Of a stretch of 38,887 nucleotides of DNA, positions 26,101-33,142 are shown piece after piece (the stretch's first letter is position 1; every line of letters starts with the position of its first letter). The position numbers and the translations under genes are program-made. The DNA comes from Christensenella sp. UBA1252 (GTDB taxonomy: Bacteria; Bacillota; Clostridia; Christensenellales; CAG-1252). The DNA is taken from contig DBVY01000033.1 in the NCBI GenBank assembly GCA_002308575.1, forward strand, positions 616 through 39,502. The letters run 5' to 3'. The notes beneath the pieces were generated by a model. The model ran no database searches and was not told the DNA's origin. It saw nothing but the letters and a program-made list of their open reading frames with translations.

Positions 26101-27806
26101 TTGTTATTATTCCAAGCGATGCTGACGATCGAAACGCCGTCCGCGCCGTTGGTGCCGTTCGTTCCGTTCGTACCGTTGGTGCCGTTCGTGCCCGCGGCTT
26201 TTACGCCCGTCGCGATGCCGTTAATGACCCAATAGCCCTGCGCGTTGATCTCAACGGTCGGGGTTACGCCGTCCACGCCGTCTTTTCCGTCCTTACCGTC
26301 TTTACCGGCGGCGCCCGTCGCACCTACGAGGGAAGCCAGCCATTGCTCTTCCGTTCCCGTGTAGCCGTGATCAACCGCAAGCTGATAAGCGGATTTACCG
26401 TTCGTGCCGTTCGTGCCGTCCTTTCCGTCTTTGCCGTTCGTGCCGCTCGCACCCGTCGCACCTACGAGGGAAGCCAGCCATTGTTGCAGCGTTCCTTCGT
26501 AGCCGTTTTGCACCGCGAGTTCGTAAGCGGACTTGCCGTTCGCACCATTGGTTCCGTTGGTACCGTTCGTGCCGTTGGTTCCGTCTTTTCCGTCCTTTCC
26601 GTCTGCGCCGACGAGAGAAGCCAGCCATTCGGTCAAAGTTCCGTTATAACCGTTATCTTGCGCCAGTTCATAAGCGGATTTGCCGGTCGCACCTGTTGCG
26701 CCGGTTGCGCCCGTTGCGCCTTTCGAACCCGTCGCACCCTTCGGACCCGTTGCGCCTTGCGGTCCGATCAAACTGTCGAGCCAAGCGGAAAGTGACCCCG
26801 TAAAACCGTTTTCCTGCGCGAGCTCATAGGCGGATTTGCCGTTCGTGCCGTCCTTGCCGTCCTTGCCGTCCTTACCGTCGGCGCCATTCGTTCCGTTGGT
26901 TCCGTCTTTTCCGTCCTTGCCGTCTACGCCGTTCGTACCGTTGGTGCCGTTGGTTCCGTCCTTTCCGTCTTTTCCGTCGACGCCGTCCTTACCGTCTTTC
27001 CCGTCCTTGCCCGCCGCGCCGACGAGTGAAGCCAGCCATTGTTCTTCCGTTCCGGTGTAGCCGTGATCGAGCGCGAGCTCGTAAGCGGATTTACCGTTCT
27101 GCCCGACCGTGCTCGAACCCGCTTCGCCCGCAAGGGAAGCCAGCCATTCTTCCACGGTCCCGTTATAGCCGTTATCCACGGCAAGCTCGTAGGCGGATTT
27201 ACCGTCCGCGCCCTTTTCGCCCGTCGCTTTGACGGTCGTCGCTTCGCCGTCGATGACCCAATAGCCTTCCACGTTGATCGAAACGGTGGGCGCCACGCCG
27301 TTTTGTCCGGCTTCGCCTTGTTCACCCTTCGCTTTGACGGTCGTGACTTCGCCGTTGATGACCCAATAGCCCGCGTCGTTGATCTCAACCGTCGGCGCTA
27401 TGGCGTCTTTTCCGTCCTTACCGTCTTTACCTTCGGCGCAAACGCCCGTGTCCACGCCGTTTATGTACCAATGTTTGTTTTCTCCGATCACAGGCGTTTT
27501 CCCATCTTTGCCCGCCGCACCGGAAAGCGAATTCAACCATTCGAGCTCGGTTCCTCTGTACCCGTTCGCGACCGCGATATCGTAGGCGCTGTCGCCTTTG
27601 AAAAGATCCACGAGCTCTTCCATCGTTCCCGTGTAACCCGCGGCTTCCGCTTTTGCGTAGACCGCGCTGAAATCAAGGGTCCCCGAAGGCACCGTTTGGT
27701 CGTTTTGATTGGAATTTTTGAAAAACGTGATCTGACTGCACGAAATCAAAACCGCCGTGCAACAAAGCATCAATACGAGAATGAAAAATAAACGGGCTTT
27801 TTTCAT
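23187..27806 (-). CDS. Modular lipoprotein: collagen-like repeats, LRR, InlB-type and Ig-like domains, C-terminal N-acetylmuramoyl-L-alanine amidase
   Basis: 1539 residues. Lipoprotein signal with lipobox LISC (Cys23). About 30-560 alternates short modules: KSAYELA..NGY.GT..EWLASL (eight copies including degenerate ones), GYWVI(N/D)G with TTVKA (about four), and collagen-like GKDGKDGTNGTNG stretches. About 590-720 is a BspA-type leucine-rich repeat (ITEIGESAFNGC). About 800-1010 has InlB-type repeats (YHLNGGS...FLGWFTT). About 1010-1180 has two BIG2-type Ig-like domains (VTGVSEGYVIV). About 1200-1480 is an Amidase_2 domain with the zinc ligands present: His in ITVHYTGN (about 1257), and His plus Cys in GHHFFTAKDCPQP (about 1447-1455). 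It should cut the amide bond between MurNAc and L-Ala, displayed at the surface on a long stalk. The amidase call is strong; target (own or foreign wall) is unknown. It has its own strong promoter and terminator. Confidence 0.9.
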   Translation of the reverse strand: MKKARLFFILVLMLCCTAVLISCSQITFFKNSNQNDQTVPSGTLDFSAVYAKAEAAGYTGTMEELVDLFKGDSAYDIAVANGYRGTELEWLNSLSGAAGKDGKTPVIGENKHWYINGVDTGVCAEGKDGKDGKDAIAPTVEINDAGYWVINGEVTTVKAKGEQGEAGQNGVAPTVSINVEGYWVIDGEATTVKATGEKGADGKSAYELAVDNGYNGTVEEWLASLAGEAGSSTVGQNGKSAYELALDHGYTGTEEQWLASLVGAAGKDGKDGKDGVDGKDGKDGTNGTNGTNGVDGKDGKDGTNGTNGADGKDGKDGKDGTNGKSAYELAQENGFTGSLSAWLDSLIGPQGATGPKGATGSKGATGATGATGATGKSAYELAQDNGYNGTLTEWLASLVGADGKDGKDGTNGTNGTNGTNGANGKSAYELAVQNGYEGTLQQWLASLVGATGASGTNGKDGKDGTNGTNGKSAYQLAVDHGYTGTEEQWLASLVGATGAAGKDGKDGKDGVDGVTPTVEINAQGYWVINGIATGVKAAGTNGTNGTNGTNGTNGADGVSIVSIAWNNNNELIVTLSDNTVQNIGQIPTIDAPLLDYYPLDNGTWGVKAGKAYYLSNISIPASYDGKAVTKILPNAFEGDLNLTSITIPSSITEIGESAFNGCVNLSSLSIPASVTTIGNKAFRDCMGLTSISVANGNPVFSVTAGKLIRTATNRLIAAIVDSVDYSISVDSFVGIGEEKSVSVTSEYLTAEDFTYFVSDERVVSLIGNSYQGVKEGSFILYVTFNGNTSSFEVAVRNVRYINYHLNGGSSNALPDRVYDGNPVLLPSPTKSDYSFLGWFTTSNFSGDAVTSLNDTNKAITTLYARFERLYTVSYHYKRNGNPTLSAVYSTYIGGYTLEIPEHTSSEYFTGWFIDEDYVDEMTEIPEGFGTSIDFYGEFVSATDSITLTFVANGGTLSGDASVTTVPGYSAYPTATKSPYEFGGWYQDSECTLPACPRAYKTQTLYAYFYEVTAVSSISIDFPEAEIAKGATRTLPYTLYPSSVTVRNVTFQSSDTSVLTIDANGVMTGVEVGFATVTVTSTSSSGASQTLLIEVFTEPNTISAAYDTDSFVMIGETVSLSANAHVRRVADPTITWTSLDPSIATVSALGVVTGVSEGYVIVRASTAEKPTLHYDLGITVYAANSPFRSIIEANHSTIRSVKNLGVGAGTPAYYVDLYESINGALFNNDYQILRTYETKANNNSEDHGGARASTEFITVHYTGNMASTAGAKNNSSALANSSSTSIHYVVGNDGIYHNLNDNLIAYHAGDGSRTVSWTATGVYVQEGDPERPVWGVSNGKFSINGRQTSISIPSDVPSAKRIAAYFNDMGFGYKIVNNQYYMNATWWYTGQVSDGRIVNKGGNRNSIGIETACNQGSDLWLTYHYTAQLVARLMIEWNLSIDRVVGHHFFTAKDCPQPLLENELELWWQFIDCVQAEYDILTQLSGYTVSMTLVGDYTNVTENGRVTGGSQTDELITYDVTITKNGVSQTMRMSSLLKGE
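26100..27600 (-). repeat. Collagen-like and SAYELA-type coding repeats with 9-18-bp tandem DNA repeats
   Basis: Runs of near-identical nine-base units (variants of GTTCGTGCC and GTCTTTTCC) occur at about 26150-26205, 26540-26610, 26685-26765 and 26840-27010. They encode Gly-X-Asn/Asp/Thr triplets, and such tracts can change length by slippage. Confidence 0.8.
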
Positions 27807-27863
27807 TGATAACTCCTTGTTTTAATGTTTGTGCAAAGAAGTAAACTCTTATATGATTTAAAT

Positions 27864-27893
27864 ATAATATCATATTCTTACGTGCGCTGTCAA
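27864..27893 (-). promoter_or_regulatory. Promoter of the collagen-like amidase gene
   Basis: TTGACA (27888-27893), 18-base spacer, TATTAT (27864-27869) on the minus strand. Predicted leader about 50 bases, with AAGGAGT before the ATG. Confidence 0.75.
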
Positions 27894-27983
27894 GGTGCGC
27901 GCACACGAATTTTGCGCGCGAGGGCGCAACGCGCGTACAAAACGCAAGACAAAAAAACCTCGTTTTTCTCGATTTTTCCGATC

Positions 27984-28027
27984 AAGAAAAACGGCTCTCC
28001 CACTTATGTTCGCGGGAAAGCCGTTTT
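27984..28027 (-). terminator. Terminator after the paired membrane-protein genes
   Basis: AAAACGGCT (27988-27996) and AGCCGTTTT (28019-28027) enclose an inner TCCC/GGGA pairing. On the minus strand the stem ends in a T-rich TTTTTCTT. It starts about 18 bases after the stop at 28046. Confidence 0.75.
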
Positions 28028-28045
28028 GCTTATAATTCTCGAAAA

Positions 28046-28957
28046 TTACGAAATTTCCTTAACCGTTTGCGCATCCACGTAATAGCGATAACCGCAGGCG
28101 TCGAAATACAAAACGAGTTCCACGATCCGATACATAATAAAGGCGGACGGGATCGCGATGATCAGCCCGACGCCGAAGGTCAAAACGCCGAACGCGGAAA
28201 GAGCCGCCGTCAAGATCCAATTCAGGAAAACGAAGGTCCAAAACGAGCGCAAAAAGCGCTTCCCGATCGCGCGAATGCCGACCGAAAACCCTTTGAAAAC
28301 GCCGACGTTCTCGGTTACGGTCGCGGGAAGCCACCCCGCAAAAATCGTGGATCGAAGCGCGGAAAGCAGGCTGAAAAGCAAATAGCAAACGCTAACCGAT
28401 AAAAGCCCGATCTTTGCGAACAATTTAATAAAAAGGATCACGCATAAAAGAAAGATCGCGGCTTGCGAAGTAAAGACGAAAATCGTAAAAAGAAGGGCGT
28501 ACAGCGCGGCGCGCCTGCCGTTCGCAACGAGGTTGCTCATAAATCCGTATTCGGATTTACTGCTCATAAAGTTTCTCAAAATATCCGAAAAAGGCAGGCA
28601 ACTCAACGCGAGAAGATAGGTAACGACGGCGAACGCGATGTAAAGCGTGATTGTCAAATTCGTCCACTCCGTTTTCGCGGAACGCACCGTTTCTTCCACT
28701 TCCCCGAAGGAATCGTAAGCCGCTTGAAAATCATCCAAGTATTCGCCGTTTCCGCGGATAAATTTTCCGATACCGTTTTTCGCGTGTTGCACGAAACCCG
28801 TATCGCCGATCTTGTCCGCCAGTTTTTGAAGCGCGGGATGGGCGACGGCGAACGCGATCGCGCCGACGATCAAAACGACGAGCAGAAAATAAACGATGAT
28901 TTTATAGACCAAACCGAATTTCGAGATAAAAATGCTTGTCGTGTTTTTGATCGCCAT
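28046..28957 (-). CDS. Integral membrane protein, six helices, function unknown
   Basis: 303 residues. Hydrophobic helices are seen at about 16-39, 101-123, 149-178, 183-208, 238-258 and 260-284. The first extracytoplasmic or cytoplasmic loop (about 40-98) is polar and charged. No transporter or enzyme signature is recognised. The end (LYFDACGYRYYVDAQTV) resembles the end of the neighbouring upstream protein (VVAYYDVFGLDREDLL), and both have a SxxIRxxxxx segment before the last helix pair, so the two are probably paralogues of one membrane family. AGGAGGG sits just upstream of the ATG, overlapping the previous stop region, so it is co-transcribed with that gene. Confidence 0.8.
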   Translation of the reverse strand: MAIKNTTSIFISKFGLVYKIIVYFLLVVLIVGAIAFAVAHPALQKLADKIGDTGFVQHAKNGIGKFIRGNGEYLDDFQAAYDSFGEVEETVRSAKTEWTNLTITLYIAFAVVTYLLALSCLPFSDILRNFMSSKSEYGFMSNLVANGRRAALYALLFTIFVFTSQAAIFLLCVILFIKLFAKIGLLSVSVCYLLFSLLSALRSTIFAGWLPATVTENVGVFKGFSVGIRAIGKRFLRSFWTFVFLNWILTAALSAFGVLTFGVGLIIAIPSAFIMYRIVELVLYFDACGYRYYVDAQTVKEIS

Positions 28958-28965
28958 AATCCCTC

Positions 28966-29787
28966 CTACATTCTGTTCGCGCGCAGAAGATCTTCCCGAT
29001 CCAACCCGAAAACGTCGTAATACGCAACGACGGAAAACACGGGATAGTACGCGAGCAACACGAAATAAAATATGAAATCACCGATCACGGTCAGGAAGGA
29101 TATCCCCACAAGACTGGTCAGATATTCGATGGCAAAGGTTGGGATCAACGGGATCAAAACGCCCCAGAAGAAAGAAGAAAAGCCGTGGTTTTTCGTTTCG
29201 CGGATCGAGGTGGAAAGCGACGGAAACGAAGGTTGCCCCGTGATCGCCATCGCCGGCACCCAAAGCGAAAGATAGGAAAACGCAACGATCAAAACGAAGA
29301 ACAGACCCGCCATTGTGATAAAGCTCAAAAGAAAGACGAGCCAGGTCACCCTTCTCGCAATCTTGCTCCAAAGGAAGATGAACGTCGAATTCAAAAGCCC
29401 GAAAAACACGATCGAGATGCCGACGAACAGCGCAAGGCGGAAAACCGCGAGGAAGTTTTCGTTGATACGGGTAAAGACGTGGGAAAGATCCTGCCGCCCC
29501 GTCCGCATATGGCGGATCAAAACGCCGAGCAAATAGGACGAAACGAAGGAAATGATAACGATTGTCGCCGCGCCGAGCAAAACGCTTTGCCAGCCGAATT
29601 GCGTGCTCGAAAGGAAAATTTCGGAGAACGAACCGCTCGTTTTGCTTTTAAAATTCACGAAATAATTCGCCGTCGTGGAAAAACTTTTGAGGAGCGCAAG
29701 AACGATCGCCACCGGTAAGCACGCAAGCGCAAGCGGACGAAAATGCCTCTCTCTTATGTATTCCCAAGTTAGTTTTATATACTTCAT
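28966..29787 (-). CDS. Integral membrane protein, paralogue of its downstream neighbour, apparently leaderless
   Basis: 273 residues from the ATG at 29787; the frame is open further upstream but that part is Arg/Ser-rich and unlikely to be coding. Helices lie at about 19-36, 66-90, 115-140, 150-180, 205-225 and 230-260. I cannot assign a function. The start is unusual: no ribosome site precedes it, yet a near-perfect promoter has its -10 (TATAAT) exactly six bases before the ATG, so transcription should begin at or next to the A of ATG. The -35 overlaps the stop codon of the YkvI-like gene upstream. It is followed eight bases later by its paralogue. Confidence 0.8.
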   Translation of the reverse strand: MKYIKLTWEYIRERHFRPLALACLPVAIVLALLKSFSTTANYFVNFKSKTSGSFSEIFLSSTQFGWQSVLLGAATIVIISFVSSYLLGVLIRHMRTGRQDLSHVFTRINENFLAVFRLALFVGISIVFFGLLNSTFIFLWSKIARRVTWLVFLLSFITMAGLFFVLIVAFSYLSLWVPAMAITGQPSFPSLSTSIRETKNHGFSSFFWGVLIPLIPTFAIEYLTSLVGISFLTVIGDFIFYFVLLAYYPVFSVVAYYDVFGLDREDLLRANRM

Positions 29788-29793
29788 ACCCGT

Positions 29794-29822
29794 ATTATAA
29801 ACCTTACGCGAATAAATTTCAA
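29794..29822 (-). promoter_or_regulatory. Promoter placing transcription start at the ATG (leaderless)
   Basis: TTGAAA (29817-29822), 17-base spacer, TATAAT (29794-29799) on the minus strand; six bases then ATG at 29787. The -35 contains the TGA of the preceding gene. Confidence 0.7.
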
Positions 29823-30772
29823 CATTTTCCGCGTTTCTGTTGAACGAATCGCAGGTAAATCGGCGCGACGAGGGCAAAAATCGACCCGAGATAGGAAACG
29901 ACGGGGTATGCCGCCCGAACGATCGGCGCGAAACCGACGCAGGACAAAAGGATACCCGCCAGCGCAACGGAGGCGCCCGAAAGAACGGGATCCTTCGTCA
30001 AGGCGGTGAGTTTTCCCGCAACGAGATAATCGCAACCCGCCATCGTCGTTATGACCGCGAGCAGGAGGCAGACGGGAACGACGGCGCCGAGCTTCGAGCT
30101 TTCCGCCGCTCGCAAAAACGGCATTTCGGGATACGGCGCGCCGCCGATCGCGCGAAACATAAAAAGGAGCGCAAGGAAAATCAAACCGCCGCAAAGGCTT
30201 GCGGCAAGGAGACGTTCTTTTTTCGAAAGCGTTTTACCCTGTTCGATCATCAGCGCGCCCGAAAAAAACATATTCATCGCGCCGTACGCAACCGCGCGAA
30301 AGGGTCGAATCTCTCCCTGCCAATCCGAAAACGGCGTTTTTGCGCCGACGAAGATCACGAGCGCGATCAAAGCGGGAACGGCAACGAGGTTCAGCCGCGC
30401 GATCCCGTTTACGTTCTTTGCGGAAAGAAAGGCGCAAAGCACGGTGAGGACGACCGACAAACCGCGAACGCCGAGCAAGTCCTTCAAAACGCTTTCGGCG
30501 CACGCGATCATCGCCGCGTACACGGCGAAGGACGAAACGGCAACGACGGTATCCGCCGCCGTCACGACCCGCGGATCGATCTTCTCCCCTTTCGCCCCGA
30601 TCGACAAAAAGAAAAAGGACGACGCCCCCATAAAAGCCGCCGCCGCGATCAGGTTCCAAACGGAGCCGCCGCCGAAAAACAAAGCGATCTCCTGCCCGGT
30701 CGCAAACCCGGCGCCCACGATCGAACCGATAAATAAACACGCCGTCCGCGCCGCCCGAAAAAAGGATCTCAT
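29819..30772 (-). CDS. YkvI-like membrane transporter
   Basis: 317 residues with about ten hydrophobic helices. The opening IGSIVGAGFATGQEIALFF is the hallmark of the YkvI family, a branch of the LeuT-fold/APC-type transporters related to amino-acid carriers; the helix break after GAGFATG fits a substrate site. Length is slightly short of the usual ~340. The ligand is not known; some relatives are annotated loosely as amino-acid or spore-related permeases. It starts 40 bases after the rpoA-like gene and is probably at the end of that operon. No convincing ribosome site precedes the ATG. Family call is good; substrate is not predicted. Confidence 0.85.
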   Translation of the reverse strand: MRSFFRAARTACLFIGSIVGAGFATGQEIALFFGGGSVWNLIAAAAFMGASSFFFLSIGAKGEKIDPRVVTAADTVVAVSSFAVYAAMIACAESVLKDLLGVRGLSVVLTVLCAFLSAKNVNGIARLNLVAVPALIALVIFVGAKTPFSDWQGEIRPFRAVAYGAMNMFFSGALMIEQGKTLSKKERLLAASLCGGLIFLALLFMFRAIGGAPYPEMPFLRAAESSKLGAVVPVCLLLAVITTMAGCDYLVAGKLTALTKDPVLSGASVALAGILLSCVGFAPIVRAAYPVVSYLGSIFALVAPIYLRFVQQKRGKC

Positions 30773-30812
30773 ATCCGAATATATGCGATCGCGGGCTAAA
30801 CGAAAACTCCGT

Positions 30813-31787
30813 TTATTTTTCGCTTCGATCCTCGTCCTCTCTCAATCGCAGATTTCTTTCGGCGAGTTTCAGTTTTACTTCGGACAAACTGTTCAATCCG
30901 AAATTTCTGAGGCGCAAAAGTTCCCCCTCCGTTTTTCCGACTAAATCCTTTAAAGAGGAAAGACCTCCCCGTTTTAAACAATTATAAGCGCGCACGGAAA
31001 AATCCATATCTTCGATCGAAACGCGAGCGAGATCGTCTTCCTTTGCCTCTTCCGCTTTTTCCAAAACCGAATCCATCTCGCCGATCTTACCACAAAGACC
31101 GATAAACATTTTAATATGGTCGTCCAAAACCTTCGCCGCAAAAGACACGACTTCCCTCCCCGTAACGGTGCCGTTCGTTTTGACTTTCAATAAAAGCCGA
31201 TCGTAATCGATATTCTGCCCGACGCGCGCGCTTTCGACTTCGTAACCGGCACCGAGAACGGGCGTAAAAATGCTGTCCATCGGAATATATCCGATCGAGG
31301 CACCTTCGACCTTGTTTTCTTTTGCGTCGCGGTATCCCCTGCCGACGCCGACGAAGATCTCCATATCGATCCTGCCGATCTCGCCGAGCGTGCAGATCGG
31401 ATGATCGGGATTCATAACCTCAACGCCGATCCCGCATTCCAGATCTTTCGCCAAAACGACGCCCGGTTTTTCTCTTCTCAATCGAACGACGAACGATTCG
31501 CCGCCTTCGGGGATCCCGCTCGGCGAGATCGCGCGAAAAAACACGCCTTTAAGGTTCAAAAGGATATCCACGACGTCCTCCGCGACGCCGGGGATCGTTG
31601 AAAATTCGTGCAACACGCCCGCGATCTTGACGCCGACCGCGGCGGCTCCCGGCAAATCGGATAAGAGAACTCTTCTCATCGCGTTTCCAAGCGTATGCCC
31701 GAGCCCTTTGTCGAGCGGCTCGACCGCGATGATCGATTCGTTTTCGGCAATTTCGTTTACTTCGATTTTCGGCATTTTGATCTTCAT
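30813..31787 (-). CDS. rpoA: RNA polymerase alpha subunit, located away from ribosomal protein genes
   Basis: 324 residues, full length. The N-terminal dimerisation and assembly domain is intact (GHTLGNAMRRVLLSDLPGA; VLHEFSTIPGV; DILLNLKG). After a linker (about 240-258), the C-terminal domain (about 260-312) keeps the DNA-contact residues Arg266, Asn269 and Cys270 (SVRAYNCLKR) and Gly297. The residue matching the usual Lys298 is Asn299 (FGLNS). In most Firmicutes rpoA lies between rpsD and rplQ; here the neighbours are two small unknown genes and a YkvI-like transporter. It is either a second, specialised copy or a relocated sole copy. AAAGGAGG precedes the ATG. The 90-base gap upstream has a 10-bp palindrome (TCGGCGCCGA) next to the ribosome site. 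The operon has a fully consensus promoter. Confidence 0.92.
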   Translation of the reverse strand: MKIKMPKIEVNEIAENESIIAVEPLDKGLGHTLGNAMRRVLLSDLPGAAAVGVKIAGVLHEFSTIPGVAEDVVDILLNLKGVFFRAISPSGIPEGGESFVVRLRREKPGVVLAKDLECGIGVEVMNPDHPICTLGEIGRIDMEIFVGVGRGYRDAKENKVEGASIGYIPMDSIFTPVLGAGYEVESARVGQNIDYDRLLLKVKTNGTVTGREVVSFAAKVLDDHIKMFIGLCGKIGEMDSVLEKAEEAKEDDLARVSIEDMDFSVRAYNCLKRGGLSSLKDLVGKTEGELLRLRNFGLNSLSEVKLKLAERNLRLREDEDRSEK

Positions 31788-31877
31788 AGTTCCTCCTTTT
31801 TCGGCGCCGAGGATCTCTTTCCCGTAAAAAAATATCGCCCGATCGGTACGCCGTTTTTTTCTTTTTACGCAATTCGC

Positions 31878-32333
31878 TTATTCCGCGGAAGATCCCAACA
31901 AAGGAAGCGTGCTCGCGTACAGGATTTCGTTTACGACCTGCACGTCGAAAATCTTCTTCGCAACGCACCCCTCGATCGCTACGTCGAAACGATCGCTGTG
32001 CGTTAAACAATAGCCCAACCGTTTTAAAAGGTCGTCCATCATTTCGATCGTCGGACGAAGCGTAAGGATCAGCGCGATCGCCGTCCGCTTCTTGGGCTTA
32101 TACCCCGCCTTGTGAAAAATATTCCAATACAATTTCCGATCCAAAGCCGCGGCGTTATAGCACGCGCTGTCGCTGATTCCCTTTTCTTTGCGCGCCTCTG
32201 TAAACGCCGTTTTGAAATCCTCTTCCAACGGAAAGGAAAGGATCTCTGCGGGCGTAAAGGGATCCGCCGAGGAAAAAGCAAGGGCGCGCTCCGCTAACCC
32301 GATCGAGGTTTTTATTCTTTCGTTTTCTTGCAT
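31878..32333 (-). CDS. Small helical HTH-like protein (domain otherwise found behind macro domains)
   Basis: 151 residues. From about residue 45 it matches a helical domain seen, from memory of the family, at the C-terminus of some Firmicutes macro-domain proteins and as a stand-alone gene. The pattern is ISDSACYNAAALDRKLYWNI, then YKPKKRTAIALIL, DLLKRLGYCLTHS, FDVAIEGC and LLG at the end. It looks like an HTH/XRE-like four-to-five helix fold, so DNA or protein binding is plausible. The macro domain itself is absent; the first 40 residues are a short variable helix. It sits 11 bases after the upstream gene and 90 before rpoA, so likely co-transcribed. A regulatory role for this operon is inference. 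Confidence 0.7.
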   Translation of the reverse strand: MQENERIKTSIGLAERALAFSSADPFTPAEILSFPLEEDFKTAFTEARKEKGISDSACYNAAALDRKLYWNIFHKAGYKPKKRTAIALILTLRPTIEMMDDLLKRLGYCLTHSDRFDVAIEGCVAKKIFDVQVVNEILYASTLPLLGSSAE

Positions 32334-32344
32334 GGATTTATCCG

Positions 32345-32950
32345 TTATTGTTTGTAAAACTCAAATTCGTCCGCGACTTTTTCAAAGTAGGCGCAACCGA
32401 GGGGATCGCTCTTTTCTTTCTCGCACTCGAAAATGCCGCGAAAAACAAATTGCATCGTCGTGTTACATTCTATGATTTGGAAAGTTACCCGTTCTTGCTT
32501 AAAGGTTTCCCGAACATCCTTTCCGTCCCATGTTTCTTTGCTTTCCACGTTATATTGACAACACTCGTTTTCGGACAAGAATTTATTTTTCCATCCGTCT
32601 CGGGTTTTCATATCAAAACAAACCATCCAGACCAATCGACCGTTATACTCTTGCGACGAACGGAACGGAGATTTATTTCTCCATCCCAAAAGTTTTATCA
32701 AAAAATCGGCGCGGTCGTTCGCGAAAATATAATCGTTTTCTTTCAAGAGATTTCTCCCTTGCTTCAAATCGCTCCTATCTCTTACGTCCTTTTTGAATTT
32801 CGTCGGATGCTCTTGTTCATACCAATTCCGAACGACGTTCAGCTCGAACCCCTGCAACGCGACTCCGCTTTCGCTAAAAAAGAAGCGTTTCCCGTTCTTT
32901 TCTTCGATTTGATACGTGTTCCCATTCTTCGGGCAAATGAATTTTCCCAC
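32345..32950 (-). CDS. Unrecognised protein, first gene of the rpoA operon
   Basis: 201 residues, beginning at a GTG with AAGGGGGAA upstream. It is rich in aromatic and charged residues. The N-terminus (FICPKNGNTYQIEEKNGKRF) looks like a short beta or ribbon element. The C-terminal half alternates strands: LVWMVCFDM, VTFQIIEC, MQFVFRGIFEC, GCAYFEKVADEFEFY. The last pattern vaguely recalls PUA/SRA-like barrels found near nucleases, but that is only an impression. No membrane segment or signal. It is the first gene after the consensus promoter at 33084-33112 and is followed 11 bases later by the HTH-like gene. Confidence 0.65.
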   Translation of the reverse strand: MGKFICPKNGNTYQIEEKNGKRFFFSESGVALQGFELNVVRNWYEQEHPTKFKKDVRDRSDLKQGRNLLKENDYIFANDRADFLIKLLGWRNKSPFRSSQEYNGRLVWMVCFDMKTRDGWKNKFLSENECCQYNVESKETWDGKDVRETFKQERVTFQIIECNTTMQFVFRGIFECEKEKSDPLGCAYFEKVADEFEFYKQ

Positions 32951-33083
32951 TTTATTTCCCCCTTTTCTTTCGAATGCAAATCATTATACACGGTTTTCTT
33001 TTTTCCGTGGTCTATTAAAAATCGACGCGCGACGAAGCGCCGAAACGATACTTTTTCGAAATGGATTTTTCGATGGGAACCTA

Positions 33084-33112
33084 ATTATACAAAGAAGGAT
33101 TTCTTTTGTCAA
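33084..33112 (-). promoter_or_regulatory. Fully consensus promoter of the rpoA-containing operon
   Basis: TTGACA (33107-33112), exactly 17 bases, TATAAT (33084-33089) on the minus strand. The leader of about 125 bases includes an inverted repeat CACGG/CCGTG next to a second TATAAT at about 32983-32988 that lacks a -35. Confidence 0.85.
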
Positions 33113-33142
33113 CCCCCTCGGCGACGAGGCGGTTTTCGACTC

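Noticed and set aside
26100..27600. Direct repeats that could suggest a CRISPR array
   Set aside because: Repeats are in frame, encode collagen-like triplets and SAYELA modules, and have no unique spacers or cas genes.
30778..30783. TATATT five bases before the YkvI-like ATG as a third leaderless promoter
   Set aside because: The -35 position reads TTTTCG, so there is no support; the gene can be expressed with rpoA.
32983..32988. Second TATAAT in the rpoA operon leader
   Set aside because: No -35-like hexamer lies 16-19 bases upstream; CACGG/CCGTG inverted repeat occupies that region.
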